Positions 51,070 through 59,692 of a stretch of DNA of 64,000 nt are shown piece by piece; the first letter of the stretch is position 1, and each line of letters opens with the position of its first letter. The notes below the pieces were generated by a model that worked only from the letters and a program-made list of their open reading frames with translations, made no database searches and was not told the DNA's origin. The translations under genes and the position numbers were made by a program. This DNA comes from Nocardioides sp. B-3. Lineage in GTDB: Bacteria; Actinomycetota; Actinomycetes; Propionibacteriales; Nocardioidaceae. The stretch is from NCBI RefSeq assembly GCF_024703895.1, contig NZ_CP087968.1:2728001-2792000 (forward strand). Reading direction: 5' to 3'.

Positions 51070-51507
51070 ATGAAGACACTTCTCGCCGTCCTCGTGTCGG
51101 CCCTCCTCGTGATCGGAGTCGCCCCGGTCAGCGCCGCGGCCGCTCCCGACACGCAGCTCGAGGGCACGACCCGGCGGCTGCACAGGATCGCGAAGGTCCC
51201 GTTCATCAGCGACATGGGCAACGTGTGGCGCACTCGCGGTCAGGAGCTGCGGATCGCCGACGGCAGGATCAGTGTCGACACGGGCTGCAACAGGGGTCGT
51301 GGCAAGGTCCATGTCCTCGAGGAGACCCCGGAGCTCGGCCCCCTCGCCACCACGCTGATCGGCTGCGAGCGGCGCGCCGCCAAGATCGAGAAGCTGATCC
51401 TCAAGGTGTTGGTCGACGGGGCGAAGTGGCGGATCAAGGACGACCGCCTCCGGATCTCGATCATCATCGGCAACTACGACTATCGGTTGCAGTACCGCGC
51501 CGCCTGA
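51070..51507 (+). CDS. Secreted META/HslJ-like domain protein
   Basis: An intact 145-residue protein. Signal peptide [20 protein letters not shown] ends near AAAAP. The mature part has [20 protein letters not shown] and [38 protein letters not shown], matching the META domain, in which the CN and C residues are conserved (TGCN...GC). META proteins are often lipoproteins or heat-shock related (HslJ); function unclear. Its TGA overlaps the ATG of the oxidoreductase gene. Confidence 0.78.
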   Translation: MKTLLAVLVSALLVIGVAPVSAAAAPDTQLEGTTRRLHRIAKVPFISDMGNVWRTRGQELRIADGRISVDTGCNRGRGKVHVLEETPELGPLATTLIGCERRAAKIEKLILKVLVDGAKWRIKDDRLRISIIIGNYDYRLQYRAA

Positions 51508-52502
51508 TGCGGCACGATGGCTCGGTGACCACTCGTTGGGCAGTAGCCGGAACCGGCTCGATGGCCGAGGTCTTCTCGGCCGACTTCGCGCACGTCGATG
51601 ATGCCGAGGTCGTCGCGGTCGGCTCCCGCACGACCGATCGGGCGCGCGAGTTCGCGTCGCGGCACGGCGTCGCCACCGGCTGCACCACCGCCGAGCTGGT
51701 CGCGTCCGACGTCGACGTCATCTACATCGCGACGCCACATCCTCAGCACCACGCCCTCGCCGTGGCCGCCCTCGAGGCCGGCAAGCCGGTGGTGGTGGAG
51801 AAGGCTTTCACGGCCTCGCTCGCCGACACCCGTGAGGTCGTCGACCTCGCCCGTTCCAAGGGCGTCTTCTGCATGGAGGCGATGTGGACGCGGTTCCAGC
51901 CGGTGGTCGTCGAGGCCAAGCGGCTGGTCGCGGACGGCGCGATCGGTGACGTGATCGCCGTCCGGAGCCGACCTCGGCGCCTTTCGCGACTACGACCCGG
52001 CCTCTCGGCTCTTCGCGCCCGAGCTCGGCGGCGGCGCCACCCTCGACCTCGGCGTCTACGTCATCTCGATCGCCCAGCACTTCCTCGGCACCCCCGACAC
52101 GGTCACGGCCAGCGGGACCCGCTACGCCAACGGGGTCGACGCCAGCGCCGTGATCCAGCTGTCGTACGGCGACGGGCGCGCCGCTTCCCTCGCCTGCGCG
52201 CTCACCACCGAGTCGCCCGGACGTGCGGTCGTCTGGGGCACGGGCGGCTCCATCGAGATCGCGCCCCGCTTCCACCACCCGACCCGGCTCGTCGTGCGTC
52301 GCAACGGAGCCGGCGCCGAGACGATCGACTGGCCGTGCGTGGTCGTGGCTACGTCCACGAGATCGACGAGGTCAACCGCTGCCTCGCCGCCGGGCTGCTC
52401 GAGTCGCCCACCATGCCGCTCGACGACACGGTCGCCGTCCAGTGGGTGATGGAGGAGACGCTGGCGCAGGTCAGTCGCTCACGCGTCCGCGCATCGACTT
52501 GA
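51507..52502 (+). CDS. Gfo/Idh/MocA-family oxidoreductase (frameshifted)
   Basis: About 330 residues. The NAD(P) site is TRWAVAGTGSMAEVFSADF, with VDVIYIATPHPQHHALAVA and GKPVVVEKAFTASLAD, including the EK(x) catalytic Lys region. The C-terminal domain has SRLFAPELGGGATLDLGVYV and HEIDEVNRCLAAGLLESPTM. Breaks lie near 51970 and 52345. Such enzymes oxidise or reduce sugars, inositol or diols (dihydrodiol dehydrogenase-like). ATG 51507 couples to the META gene; GTG 51525 is an alternative. It overlaps the converging arfB gene by 32 bp. Confidence 0.87.
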   Translation: MRHDGSVTTRWAVAGTGSMAEVFSADFAHVDDAEVVAVGSRTTDRAREFASRHGVATGCTTAELVASDVDVIYIATPHPQHHALAVAALEAGKPVVVEKAFTASLADTREVVDLARSKGVFCMEAMWTRFQPVVVEAKRLVADGAIGDVIAVRSRPRRLSRLRPGLSALRARARRRRHPRPRRLRHLDRPALPRHPRHGHGQRDPLRQRGRRQRRDPAVVRRRARRFPRLRAHHRVARTCGRLGHGRLHRDRAPLPPPDPARRASQRSRRRDDRLAVRGRGYVHEIDEVNRCLAAGLLESPTMPLDDTVAVQWVMEETLAQVSRSRVRAST

Positions 52503-52905
52503 GGTGACTGCGTTCCTTCTTCGCCTTCAGACGGCGCTCCTTCGAGCCGCGGGTCGGCTTCGTCGGCCGGCGAGGCGGCGGAGGCGGAGCCAACGCCGTA
52601 CGCAACAGGTCGGCCAGCCGTTCGCGGGCGGCGGCCCGGTTGCGGTGCTGGGACCGGTGCTCGGAGGCGGCGATCGCGATCACCCCGCCCGGCCAGCGTT
52701 GCAGGGCCCGGCGACGCTGGACGTCGGAGAGCGACGACGCCGTGCGGAGGTCCAGCTCCAGCTCGACCCGGCTGTCGCTGGTGTTGACCGACTGCCCGCC
52801 GGGGCCGGGGGAGCGGGAGAAGCGCTCGACGAGGTCGCTGTCGGGGATGACCATGCCGTCTGGCAGGCCCGGCCCGGACGGGACCCGCAACGGCGGGGAG
52901 CTCAT
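52471..52905 (-). CDS. arfB: Alternative ribosome-rescue factor, peptidyl-tRNA hydrolase ArfB
   Basis: An intact 144-residue protein. The GGQ motif is in FSRSPGPGGQSVNTSDSRVE, with LQRWPGGVIAIAASEHRSQH and NRAAARERLADLL after it. The C-terminal tail is very basic (KPTRGSKERRLKAKKERSHL), the part that enters the mRNA channel of stalled ribosomes. It hydrolyses peptidyl-tRNA on non-stop ribosomes. Start overlapped by the CoA-binding gene's stop (ATGA). Confidence 0.92.
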   Translation of the reverse strand: MSSPPLRVPSGPGLPDGMVIPDSDLVERFSRSPGPGGQSVNTSDSRVELELDLRTASSLSDVQRRRALQRWPGGVIAIAASEHRSQHRNRAAARERLADLLRTALAPPPPPRRPTKPTRGSKERRLKAKKERSHLKSMRGRVSD

Positions 52906-53319
52906 CGGCCCCGCTTGCGCCACTCGATCGCCGGGCAGGTGTCCATCACCATCGGCACGCCCGCTGCGGTCGTCCGGTCGAAGGCGGCCTCGTCGATGAC
53001 GCCCAGCTGGAACCACACGCCCTTCGCGCCGACGGCAACGGCCCGGTCGGCGAACTGGCCGGCCTCCTCGGGGCGCCGGAACACGTCGACCACGTCGATC
53101 GGGAACGGCACGTCGGCCGGGGTGGCGTAGCCCTGCTGGCCGTGCACGATCGGCGCGGCCGGGTGGATCGGCACGATCCGCTTGCCGCGCGACTGCAGCA
53201 GCTGCGCGATCGACCGACCGGGCCGTGCGCGACGGATTGTCCGAGAGGCCGACGACCGCCCACGTCTCGAGGTCGTCGAGCATCAGCGAGACGGAGTCAG
53301 GGTCCTGCCACTGGGTCAT
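52902..53319 (-). CDS. CoA-binding domain protein (YccU-like; frameshift near 53220)
   Basis: About 139 residues. It starts MTQWQDPDSVSLMLDDLETW and AVVGLSDNPSRTA, then after the break RIVPIHPAAPIVHGQQGYAT, PIDVVDVFRRPEEAGQFADR, VAVGAKGVWFQLGVIDEAAF and VMDTCPAIEW. This is the CoA_binding_2 (YccU) Rossmann-fold family, whose ligand is assumed to be CoA or an acyl-CoA. The TGA overlaps the arfB ATG. Function unknown. Confidence 0.87.
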
Positions 53320-53328
53320 GCGTCGAAC

Positions 53329-53995
53329 CTACGACAGGGCCTCACGGACCGCGGCCAGTGCCCGGTTGAGGTCGGCGCCGGGACCGAGCACGATGACGTG
53401 CCCGGCCTTCGACTCACGGGTCGAGAACAGCTGCTCGACCTCGGCCATCGCGGTGTCGAACTCGGCCACGGGATCCTCGGTCGTGCCCCGCAACCAGCGA
53501 CGGAGCACGTGGTTGTGGGCCGTCACCGGGGAGGCCGCGAGCAGCTCGGCATGGAGGTCGACACGCGGGACGTCGGCCGGGTCGACCTCGACGTCCCAGC
53601 CGCGGATGAAGGCTCGGAAGGTCTCCCCGGTAGCGCTGCATGCCGGCGATCTCGCGCTCGCGCAGGGCCGGGACACTGCGGGTCAGGCGGTAGCGCGCGC
53701 GGGCGTGGTCGCCCTCGTCGAGGTAGTGGCGAAGCACCAGCCGCGCGGCTTCGCGCAGCGCCGGGAAGTGCTGCCCGGGCTCGGCCACCTCGAGCCGGGC
53801 CTCGATCCGCGCGAGCACCTCCTCGTGGTCGGGGAAGATCACCGCTTCCTTCGTGGGATAGGTGCGGAAGTAGGTCGAGCGACCGACCCCGGCCCGCTCC
53901 ACGATCTGGTCGACGCTCGTGGCGTCGTAGCCCTGCTCGACGAAGAGGTCGAACGCCGCGTCGCGCAGACGGTCGGCAACGGTGATGTTCGGCAC
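53329..53995 (-). CDS. TetR-family transcriptional regulator (frameshift near 53630)
   Basis: About 221 residues. The HTH is YDATSVDQIVERAGVGRSTY followed by FRTYPTKEAVIF. The ligand-binding domain continues after the break with RAFIRGWDVEVDPADVPRVD and WLRGTTEDPVAEFDTAMAEV. GTG 53995 is chosen because GGGAGG lies 5 nt upstream. It is divergent from an acyl-CoA dehydrogenase gene and a perfect 17-bp palindrome between them is the likely operator, so control of fatty-acid oxidation is probable; acyl-CoA may be the effector. Confidence 0.88.
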
Positions 53996-54010
53996 GACTT
54001 CCTCCCGGTG

Positions 54011-54027
54011 ATGAAACTCAGTTTCAT
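54011..54027. promoter_or_regulatory. Perfect 17-bp palindrome, candidate TetR operator
   Basis: ATGAAACTCAGTTTCAT is an exact palindrome around one central C, in the 81-bp gap between the divergent TetR and acyl-CoA dehydrogenase starts. It lies 15 bp upstream of the TetR GTG. Size and position are typical for a TetR-family operator. Confidence 0.75.
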
Positions 54028-54076
54028 TGGTATCGTACCGAGTGTCAGCCCTTCCTACGACCACCAAGGTGATTCG

Positions 54077-55249
54077 GTGTCCGACTTCTCGCTCTACGCC
54101 CTCTCCGACGAGCACCGGGCCATCCGTGAGGCCGTGCGCGCCCTCTGCGACGCGAAGGTTGCGCCGTACGCCGCCGCCGTCGACGAGGAGGCCCGCTACC
54201 CGCAGGAGGCGCACGACGCGCTCCAGGGCCGCCGACTTCCACGCCCCGCACGTGCCCGAGCAGTACGGCGGTGCCGGTGCCGACGCCCCCGGCGACCGTC
54301 ATCGTGATCGAGGAGGTCGCGCGCGCCTGCGTGGCGTCGTCCCTGATCCCCGCGGTGAACAAGCTCGGCTCCCTGCCCGTCCAGATCGGCGGCGGCGAGG
54401 AGATCAAGCAGAAGTACCTCTCCAAGCTCGCCGCGGGTGAGGGCGGCTTCTCCTACTGCCTGTCCGAGCCCGACGCCGGCTCCGACGCGGCCAACCAGAA
54501 GACGACCGCCGTGCGCGACGGTGACTTCTGGGTCCTCAACGGCGTGAAGCGCTGGATCACCAACGCCGGTGTCTCGGAGTTCTACACGGTGCTCGCCATG
54601 ACCGACGCCTCGAAGCGCACCCGCGGCATCACGGCCTTCGTCGTCGAGAAGTCCGACGAGGGCGTCTCCTTCGGTGCGCCCGAGAAGAAGCTCGGCATCA
54701 AGGGCTCCCCGACGCGCGAGGTCTACTTCGACAACGTGCGCATCCCGGCCGACCGGATCATCGGCGAGGAGGGCCGGGGCTTCGACATCGCCATGCGCAC
54801 CCTCGACCACACCCGCGTCACGATCGCCGCCCGGGCCGTCGGTGTCGCGCAGGGTGCCCCTCGACTACGCGCTCGACTATGCCAAGACGCGCATCCAGTT
54901 CGGCAAGCCGATCGCGGAGCAGCAGGGCCTGCAGTTCATGCTCGCCGACATGGGCATGAAGGTCGAGGCCGCGCGCCAGATGACCTACGCCGCCGCCGGT
55001 CGCTCCGAGCGTGGCGACAAGGACCTCACGTTCTTCGGTGCCGCCGCCAAGTGCTTCGCCTCCGACGTCGCCATGGAGGTCACCGTCAACGCCGTCCGGG
55101 TCCTCGGCGGCTACGGCTACACGCGCGACTACCCGGTCGAGCGGATGATGCGCGACGCCAAGATCACCCAGATCTACGAAGGCACCAACCAGGTGCAGCG
55201 GATCGTGATGGCGCGCCAGCTCCTTGCCGGGATCCAGTCCGAGCTCTGA
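54077..55249 (+). CDS. Acyl-CoA dehydrogenase, FadE25-like position (frameshifted)
   Basis: About 390 residues. [20 protein letters not shown] (GTG) starts it. Family motifs are [60 protein letters not shown] and [40 protein letters not shown] holds the catalytic Glu. Extra G or C bases near 54230, 54290 and 54860 shift the frame and cancel out in part. In mycobacteria fadE25 follows purE, and here the gene also lies downstream of purE, after an insertion. It is controlled by the adjacent TetR gene. Confidence 0.92.
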
Positions 55250-55255
55250 CCCGGC

Positions 55256-56084
55256 TCACGCCGCCGACGTGAGGTCGGGCCGGCGCGTCGCCGTACGACG
55301 GGAGTCGAGGAGGCGGCAGCGCAGCCGGCGGCAGATGCTCGACAGCAGGCGCGAGACCTGTGCCCGGGTGATGCCGAGCTGCTCGCCGATCTCGGCCCGG
55401 CTCGCACCCCGGAAGAAGCGCAGCTCCGGGATGCGACGCTCGCGCTGCGACAGCTCCCGGACGAGCGGCCCGAGCACCACCCGGGCCTCGGCACTCGCGA
55501 ACCCGGTCTCCGGGCCGGAGAGCTGGTCGTACGGCGAGTGCCCGCCGGCCAGCTTCACGTCGAGTGAGTCGACCGTGAACAGCCCGCTGGCGGACACGGC
55601 CTCGATGACCTGTCCGACGTCCACCGACAGGTGGGCGGCGAGCTCACTGGGGCGCGCCGTGCGGCCGAGCTCCCGGAGCAGGGTGTCCTGCGCGGCACTG
55701 ATCCCGGCCTGCAGGTCCCGGACCGGGCGCGGCGGTCGCACCATCCAGCCGCGGTCGCGGAACCAGCGGCGCAGCTCACCGCGGATCGTCGGCACGGCGA
55801 AGCTCAGGAAGTCGGTGGCCTTCGCGGGGTCGTAGCCGCGCACGGCCTTGACCGGGCCCAGTGAGGCGACCTGTCGCAGGTCCTCGATCTCGATGCCACG
55901 GCCCTCGTAGCGACGGGCCTCCTGCATGGCCACGACCGGGGTTGATCCGGATGATCTCGTCCTCGACCTCGCGCCGCGAGCAGCCCGGGTCGCTCAAGCG
56001 GGCCAGCAGCTCGCTGGTCACGGCCGCTCGCGCGGAGCGGGACAGACGGGCTTGCGGAGAAGTGGGATTCAGCGTCAGCGACAC
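55256..56084 (-). CDS. Sigma-70 family factor, SigB/SigF/SigG type (frameshift near 55940)
   Basis: About 276 residues. Region 2 is GIEIEDLRQVASLGPVKAVR and ATDFLSFAVPTIRGELRRWF; region 3 includes TARPSELAAHLSVDVGQV; region 4 is LSQRERRIPELRFFRGASRA and ITRAQVSRLLSSICRRLR. This is the general-stress/sporulation class normally controlled by an anti-sigma factor of the RsbW type; none is in the window. Region 4 has RIPELRFF where LRFF normally follows, but the Leu and Arg pattern is retained. GTG 56084 starts VSLTLNPTSPQARLS. It converges with the acyl-CoA dehydrogenase gene. Confidence 0.85.
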
Positions 56085-56167
56085 GACTCGGATCCTTCGT
56101 ACGGACCGGCGCGGCAGGCTGCTCAACCACTCGGACCCATGTAACCAGCCGACCGGCGACCGGGCAA

Positions 56168-56182
56168 GTCCGGTTTCCGGAC
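56168..56182. promoter_or_regulatory. Inverted repeat GTCCGG-3-CCGGAC upstream of LuxR-type gene
   Basis: A perfect 6-bp inverted repeat with a TTT spacer, 41 bp upstream of the regulator start and 84 bp from the divergent sigma gene start. It could be an operator or a small hairpin. In GC-rich DNA such a repeat has moderate chance probability. Confidence 0.3.
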
Positions 56183-56222
56183 AGGGGCGTATGTCGGCGT
56201 GAGATGCGGGTACGGCGAGCGC

Positions 56223-56877
56223 ATGACCCCCACCAAGAACCACCCAGCGCCCGTGCGCGTGACCTTGGCGCGAGAGCGAGCTGGTGACCCGCGGCTTCAC
56301 GGCCCTGATGGCGCCGTACTCGAACCGGATCACCGTGCTGCCCGCACACGGTGGCGTGCCCGCCGACGGTGCCGACCTCACGCTGCACGACTCGCTGGCC
56401 GACGTCCGGGTGCTGCCCGGGGTGCTCGGCGACCCGGTCCCGCACGACGGGCGGCTGGTGACCTGGACGTGGAATGCGCGCCCGGACCTGACGGAGATGG
56501 CACTGGGCAGCGGCGCGAGCGGGGTGCTGTCCAAGGCGCTGCCGGGCGACGTCCTCGTGGCGGCGCTGGAGGCCATCCACCGGGGGCGCGTCGTGGTGGA
56601 CCTCGGGGAGGGGCGCACGTCGCCGCGCCGCCAGCGACCCGATCCGCTCACGCCCCGCGAGGCCGACGTGATCGGGCTGATCACGAGCGGCCCGGACAAC
56701 CAGAGCATCGCCGACACGGCCTGCATCAGCATCAACTCGGTCAAGTCCTACATCCGCTCGGCCTACCGCAAGATGGGCGTCACGTCCCGCTCGCAGGCGG
56801 TGCTGTGGGGCGTGCGGCACGGCTACCTCGGGCCCGCCCGCATGCAGGACGAACCGCGGTCGGGCCTGACCGCCTGA
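56223..56877 (+). CDS. LuxR-type regulator with degenerate receiver-like domain (frameshift near 56270)
   Basis: About 217 residues. The C-terminal HTH is LTPREADVIGLITSGPDNQS and IADTACISINSVKSYIRSAY followed by RKMGVTSRSQAVLWGV. The N-terminal part, corrected to start ESELVTRGFTALMAPYSNRI, has GGVPADGADLTLHDSLADVR and GASGVLSKALPGDVLVAALE, resembling a receiver domain that keeps the alpha4-beta5 AGASGFLxK region but not the clear acidic pocket or the phospho-Asp motif. It may therefore work without phosphorylation. It lies divergent from the stress-type sigma gene and 9 nt from the converging ANTAR gene. Confidence 0.83.
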
Positions 56878-56886
56878 GCGGCGAGC

Positions 56887-57567
56887 TCAGCTCGGCAGCT
56901 TCCCGGTGTCGATGAGGCGCTGCGCCACTGAATTGAGCTTGAGGTTGTTGTCCCGGGAGTAGCGCTTGAGCACCCGGAAGGCTCGGTCGGCCTCGATGGA
57001 GAAGCGCTCCATCAAGATGCCCCGGGCCCGGCCGATCAGGTTGCGGGCATCGACCGCTCGCAGGAGGTGCTCGGTGCCGCGGGCCGACTCGAGGGCGACT
57101 GCCGCGTGCCGCGCCAGCATGTGCGCGACATCGACGTCGACCCGGTCGAAGCCGTCGACCTCGAGGGCGTAGAGGTTGAGGCTACCGAGCACCCGGCGCG
57201 TGGTGTAGAGCCGCGCGCCCAGCATGCTGCGGATGCCGGCGTCCTCCACTGCGGCGGTCCACGTGGGCCACCGCGTCTCCTCGGCGATGTCGCAGATCAG
57301 GACGCCCGGCCGGTCGGCGATGATCTCGATGTCGGGCCCTTCGCCGGCCTCGAGCTGGATCGTGTCGAGGTGGGCGACGATCTCGTGGTTGCTCGCGACC
57401 GTCTCCACGCGTGACCCGTCGTGGACCGGGATCACGCCGGCGTAGGCGCAGTTGAACATCTTGCAGGCGAACTCGAGGATGCGCTCGACGGTCTCATCGA
57501 GGGTCGAGACCTCGTGCAGGTCGAGCGCGAGCTCGGCGAACGACTCCGCGTCAGGGTTGAGCGACAA
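56887..57567 (-). CDS. GAF- and ANTAR-domain transcription antitermination regulator (TTG start)
   Basis: An intact 226-residue protein. TTG 57567 is preferred because GGGGAGG lies 5 nt upstream; it gives LSLNPDAESFAELALDLHEV. The GAF domain covers ACKMFNCAYAGVIPVHDGSR, LEAGEGPDIEIIADRPGVLI and SMLGARLYTTRRVLGSLNLY. The ANTAR domain covers NLIGRARGILMERFSIEADR and AFRVLKRYSRDNN, ending VAQRLIDTGKLPS. ANTAR domains bind two-hexaloop RNA and block terminators. The signal sensed by the GAF domain is unknown. It is part of a small regulatory cluster with the sigma and LuxR genes. Confidence 0.9.
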   Translation of the reverse strand: MSLNPDAESFAELALDLHEVSTLDETVERILEFACKMFNCAYAGVIPVHDGSRVETVASNHEIVAHLDTIQLEAGEGPDIEIIADRPGVLICDIAEETRWPTWTAAVEDAGIRSMLGARLYTTRRVLGSLNLYALEVDGFDRVDVDVAHMLARHAAVALESARGTEHLLRAVDARNLIGRARGILMERFSIEADRAFRVLKRYSRDNNLKLNSVAQRLIDTGKLPS

Positions 57568-57632
57568 GGGGACCTCCCCGGAGCGACAGCGAGTGCCGGG
57601 CTCTGGGCTGAACCCCTCGACGGTGGATCTTC

Positions 57633-58039
57633 TCACGCGCAGGAGCGGCTCGTCCGGCCGTTGTGAGCATGGAATCCGTGCATGCGACGTCCCCGTGCCC
57701 GGGGCCGCTTGAGGAGGACGACCGGGCCGATCAGCCAGACCCACCGGGGCACGTCGAGCGCCGCGACGAGGAGTACGGCGCCGACGACCAGCATCCACAT
57801 CGGGAACCGCCAGTCGCGACCGCGCGGGCGTGCGACCGGTGAGGGTCGAGGTGCGGGCCGTGGCGTGGACACGACGGGCAGGTCCCAGAACACCGGTCCG
57901 GGTCGGCGCTGGTGCGAGCCGACCAGATCGCGTCCAGCCGCTCGTCGTACTCCTCGTGGTCGAGGCGGCCGGCGGCGAAGTGGTCGCCCAGTCGGGCGGT
58001 GGCGACGTCGCGCTCGGCGTCGCCGATCCGGGGCTCCAT
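57633..58039 (-). CDS. DUF1707 (SHOCT-like) membrane protein (frameshift near 57900)
   Basis: About 135 residues. MEPRIGDAERDVATARLGDH and FAAGRLDHEEYDERLDAIWS are the DUF1707 N-terminal signature. After the break come VFWDLPVVSTPRPAPRPSPV, then a two-helix membrane segment FPMWMLVVGAVLLVAALDVP and WVWLIGPVVLL, and the tail RRMHGFHAHNGRTSRSC. Start overlaps the PadR gene stop (TGATG). DUF1707 proteins are widespread in actinobacteria; function unknown. Its coupling to a PadR repressor suggests regulated membrane or envelope stress expression. Confidence 0.8.
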
Positions 58040-58725
58040 CACAGGTCACCTTCCTCGTCGAGGGTGTCGGCGTCGCGAGGGGCTGCTCCGTCCGCGAGGA
58101 TCCCGTAGAGCGCACGCCGGGTGTCGACCAGCACGCCGATCGCGGCCTTGCGCTGGGCGTCCGAGCCCTGCGTGACGATCTGCCACACCGCGCTCATCAT
58201 CTGGCCGATCTCGGACTTGAGGTCGCCGGAGGTGCCGCTCGTGGCGCGCTGCGACGCGCGCTCGAACGGAGTCCACACCGCGTCGAGGTCGGCGGTGTGC
58301 GCCTCGACGTACGCCGTGCCCTCGACCGTCAGACGAAGCGTCTTGCGGCCGCGCTCGTCGTCGGTCTCGACCGGGCCCTCGTCCCGGAGCTGCTGGATGG
58401 TGGGGTAGACCGAGCCGGGGCTGGGGCGCCGAGGCGCCGTCGCTGCGCTCCGCGATCTGCTGGATCACCCGGTAGCCGTTGATCGGCTCCTCGCGGCGAG
58501 CTGCATCCGCGATGACCGACAAGATGGCGAGCCGGACGTCGCCGCGCTTGGCCCGCGGCCCCGGTCCGCTCGGCGTCGCGCCGGGGGCGCCCCAGCCTAG
58601 GAGGCCCTGCACCCATGGCGGGGGCCGCCGTGACCGCCGTGCCGGCGACGTTGGCCGCCGTCCCAGCCCTGCCGGGACGACGCGCCGTGCTGCTGGAGGC
58701 GCTGCTCCCAGTTCGTGTTGCCCAT
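58039..58725 (-). CDS. PadR-family transcriptional regulator (frameshifts near 58610 and 58430)
   Basis: About 229 residues. The N-terminus MGNTNWEQRLQQHGASSRQG is followed by a Gly/His-rich stretch, then RGDVRLAILSVIADAARREE and PINGYRVIQQIAERSDGA, the PadR winged helix, with SVYPTIQQLRDEGPVETDDE in the corrected frame. The C-terminal helices contain TADLDAVWTPFERASQRATS and KSEIGQMMSAVWQIVTQGSD. GAGGGAG precedes the ATG by 5 nt. The palindromic operator at 58771-58782 suggests self-repression. PadR proteins respond to phenolics or drugs; the ligand is unknown. Confidence 0.87.
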
Positions 58726-58770
58726 GATGTCTCCCTCGAACGTCTGTCGTCGTGATATCGCCAACCTATT

Positions 58771-58782
58771 GCGATATATCGC
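58771..58782. promoter_or_regulatory. Palindrome GCGATATATCGC upstream of padR-like gene, candidate operator
   Basis: A perfect 12-bp palindrome within an AT-rich promoter stretch that also has partial copies (GATATCGCC to the left and CGCGATAG to the right). It lies 46 bp upstream of the PadR ATG. Palindromic sites with TATCG half sites are known for some actinobacterial PadR proteins. Confidence 0.65.
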
Positions 58783-58823
58783 GATAGTAGACGCGACTGA
58801 GCGTCCCGTTCAAGGGGATTGCG

Positions 58824-59692
58824 TCAGAAGATCTCGGGAACCTCGGAGGCCCTGCCGGTGAAGGACGGCGAGCGCTTCTCCCGGAAGGCGGCCACGCCCT
58901 CCTTGCCGTCGCCGATCGAGGTGTGGAACATCGCCAGCGAGTCGGCGATGTGGGCGTCGAGCGGGTGGGGAGCGGCGGTGCCGGCATAGATCAGCCGCTT
59001 GGCCAGCGCCGGGGCTACAGGAGAGAGCGGTCGACGACGAAGGAGCGGGCCAGCTCGAGGGCGGCGGGCACCGGGTCGTCGGGCTCATGGAGCTTGCTCA
59101 GGAGGCTGCCGGCGAGCGCCTGCTCGGCGGTGAGGATGTCGGCGGAGTAGACCCACTCGAGCGCCTGCTGGGTGCCGACGATCCGCGGCAGGAACCACGA
59201 GGAGCACGCCTCGGGCACGATGCCGAGCCGACCGAAGACGAAGCCGATGCGGGCCCGGGTCGAGGCGAGCCGGATGTCCATGGCCAGCGTCATCGTCGCG
59301 CCGATGCCGACCGCGGCACCGTTGATGGCGGCGATCACGGGCTTCGGGCAGGCGTGGATGGCGAGCGTGACCTTGCCGCCGGTGTCGCGGACGCCGGACT
59401 GGAACGGCTCCTCGGTGAGGTGCTCTCGCAGGCTCGCCGGTGTCGGTGACACCGACTCGTCGAGGCCGAACACGTTGCCGTCCGCGCTCAGGTCCATCCC
59501 GGCGCAGAAGGCCTTCCCGGACCCGGTCACCACGATCGCGCGGATGGTGTCGTCCTCGGCGGCGGCCGGGAAGAATGCCTCCAGCTCGCGCGCCATGGTG
59601 ACGGTGAACGAGTTCATCGCCTCGGGTCGCGACAGGGTCAGCAGGGTGACCCCGTCGACATCGGTCTCGACGGTCAGGGTCTCGAAGGTCAC
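58824..59692 (-). CDS. Enoyl-CoA hydratase/isomerase family protein (frameshift near 59020)
   Basis: About 289 residues. Crotonase-fold motifs are LLTLSRPEAMNSFTVTMARE, VVTGSGKAFCAGMDLSADGN (first oxyanion-hole region) and PVIAAINGAAVGIGATMTLA followed by GFVFGRLGIVPEACSSWFLP. The Glu in VPEA is in the usual catalytic position. After the break the end reads AFREKRSPSFTGRASEVPEI. GTG start overlaps the TAG of the LytR-CpsA-Psr gene. It probably hydrates enoyl-CoA in fatty-acid degradation, linked to the acyl-CoA dehydrogenases in this window. Confidence 0.88.
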
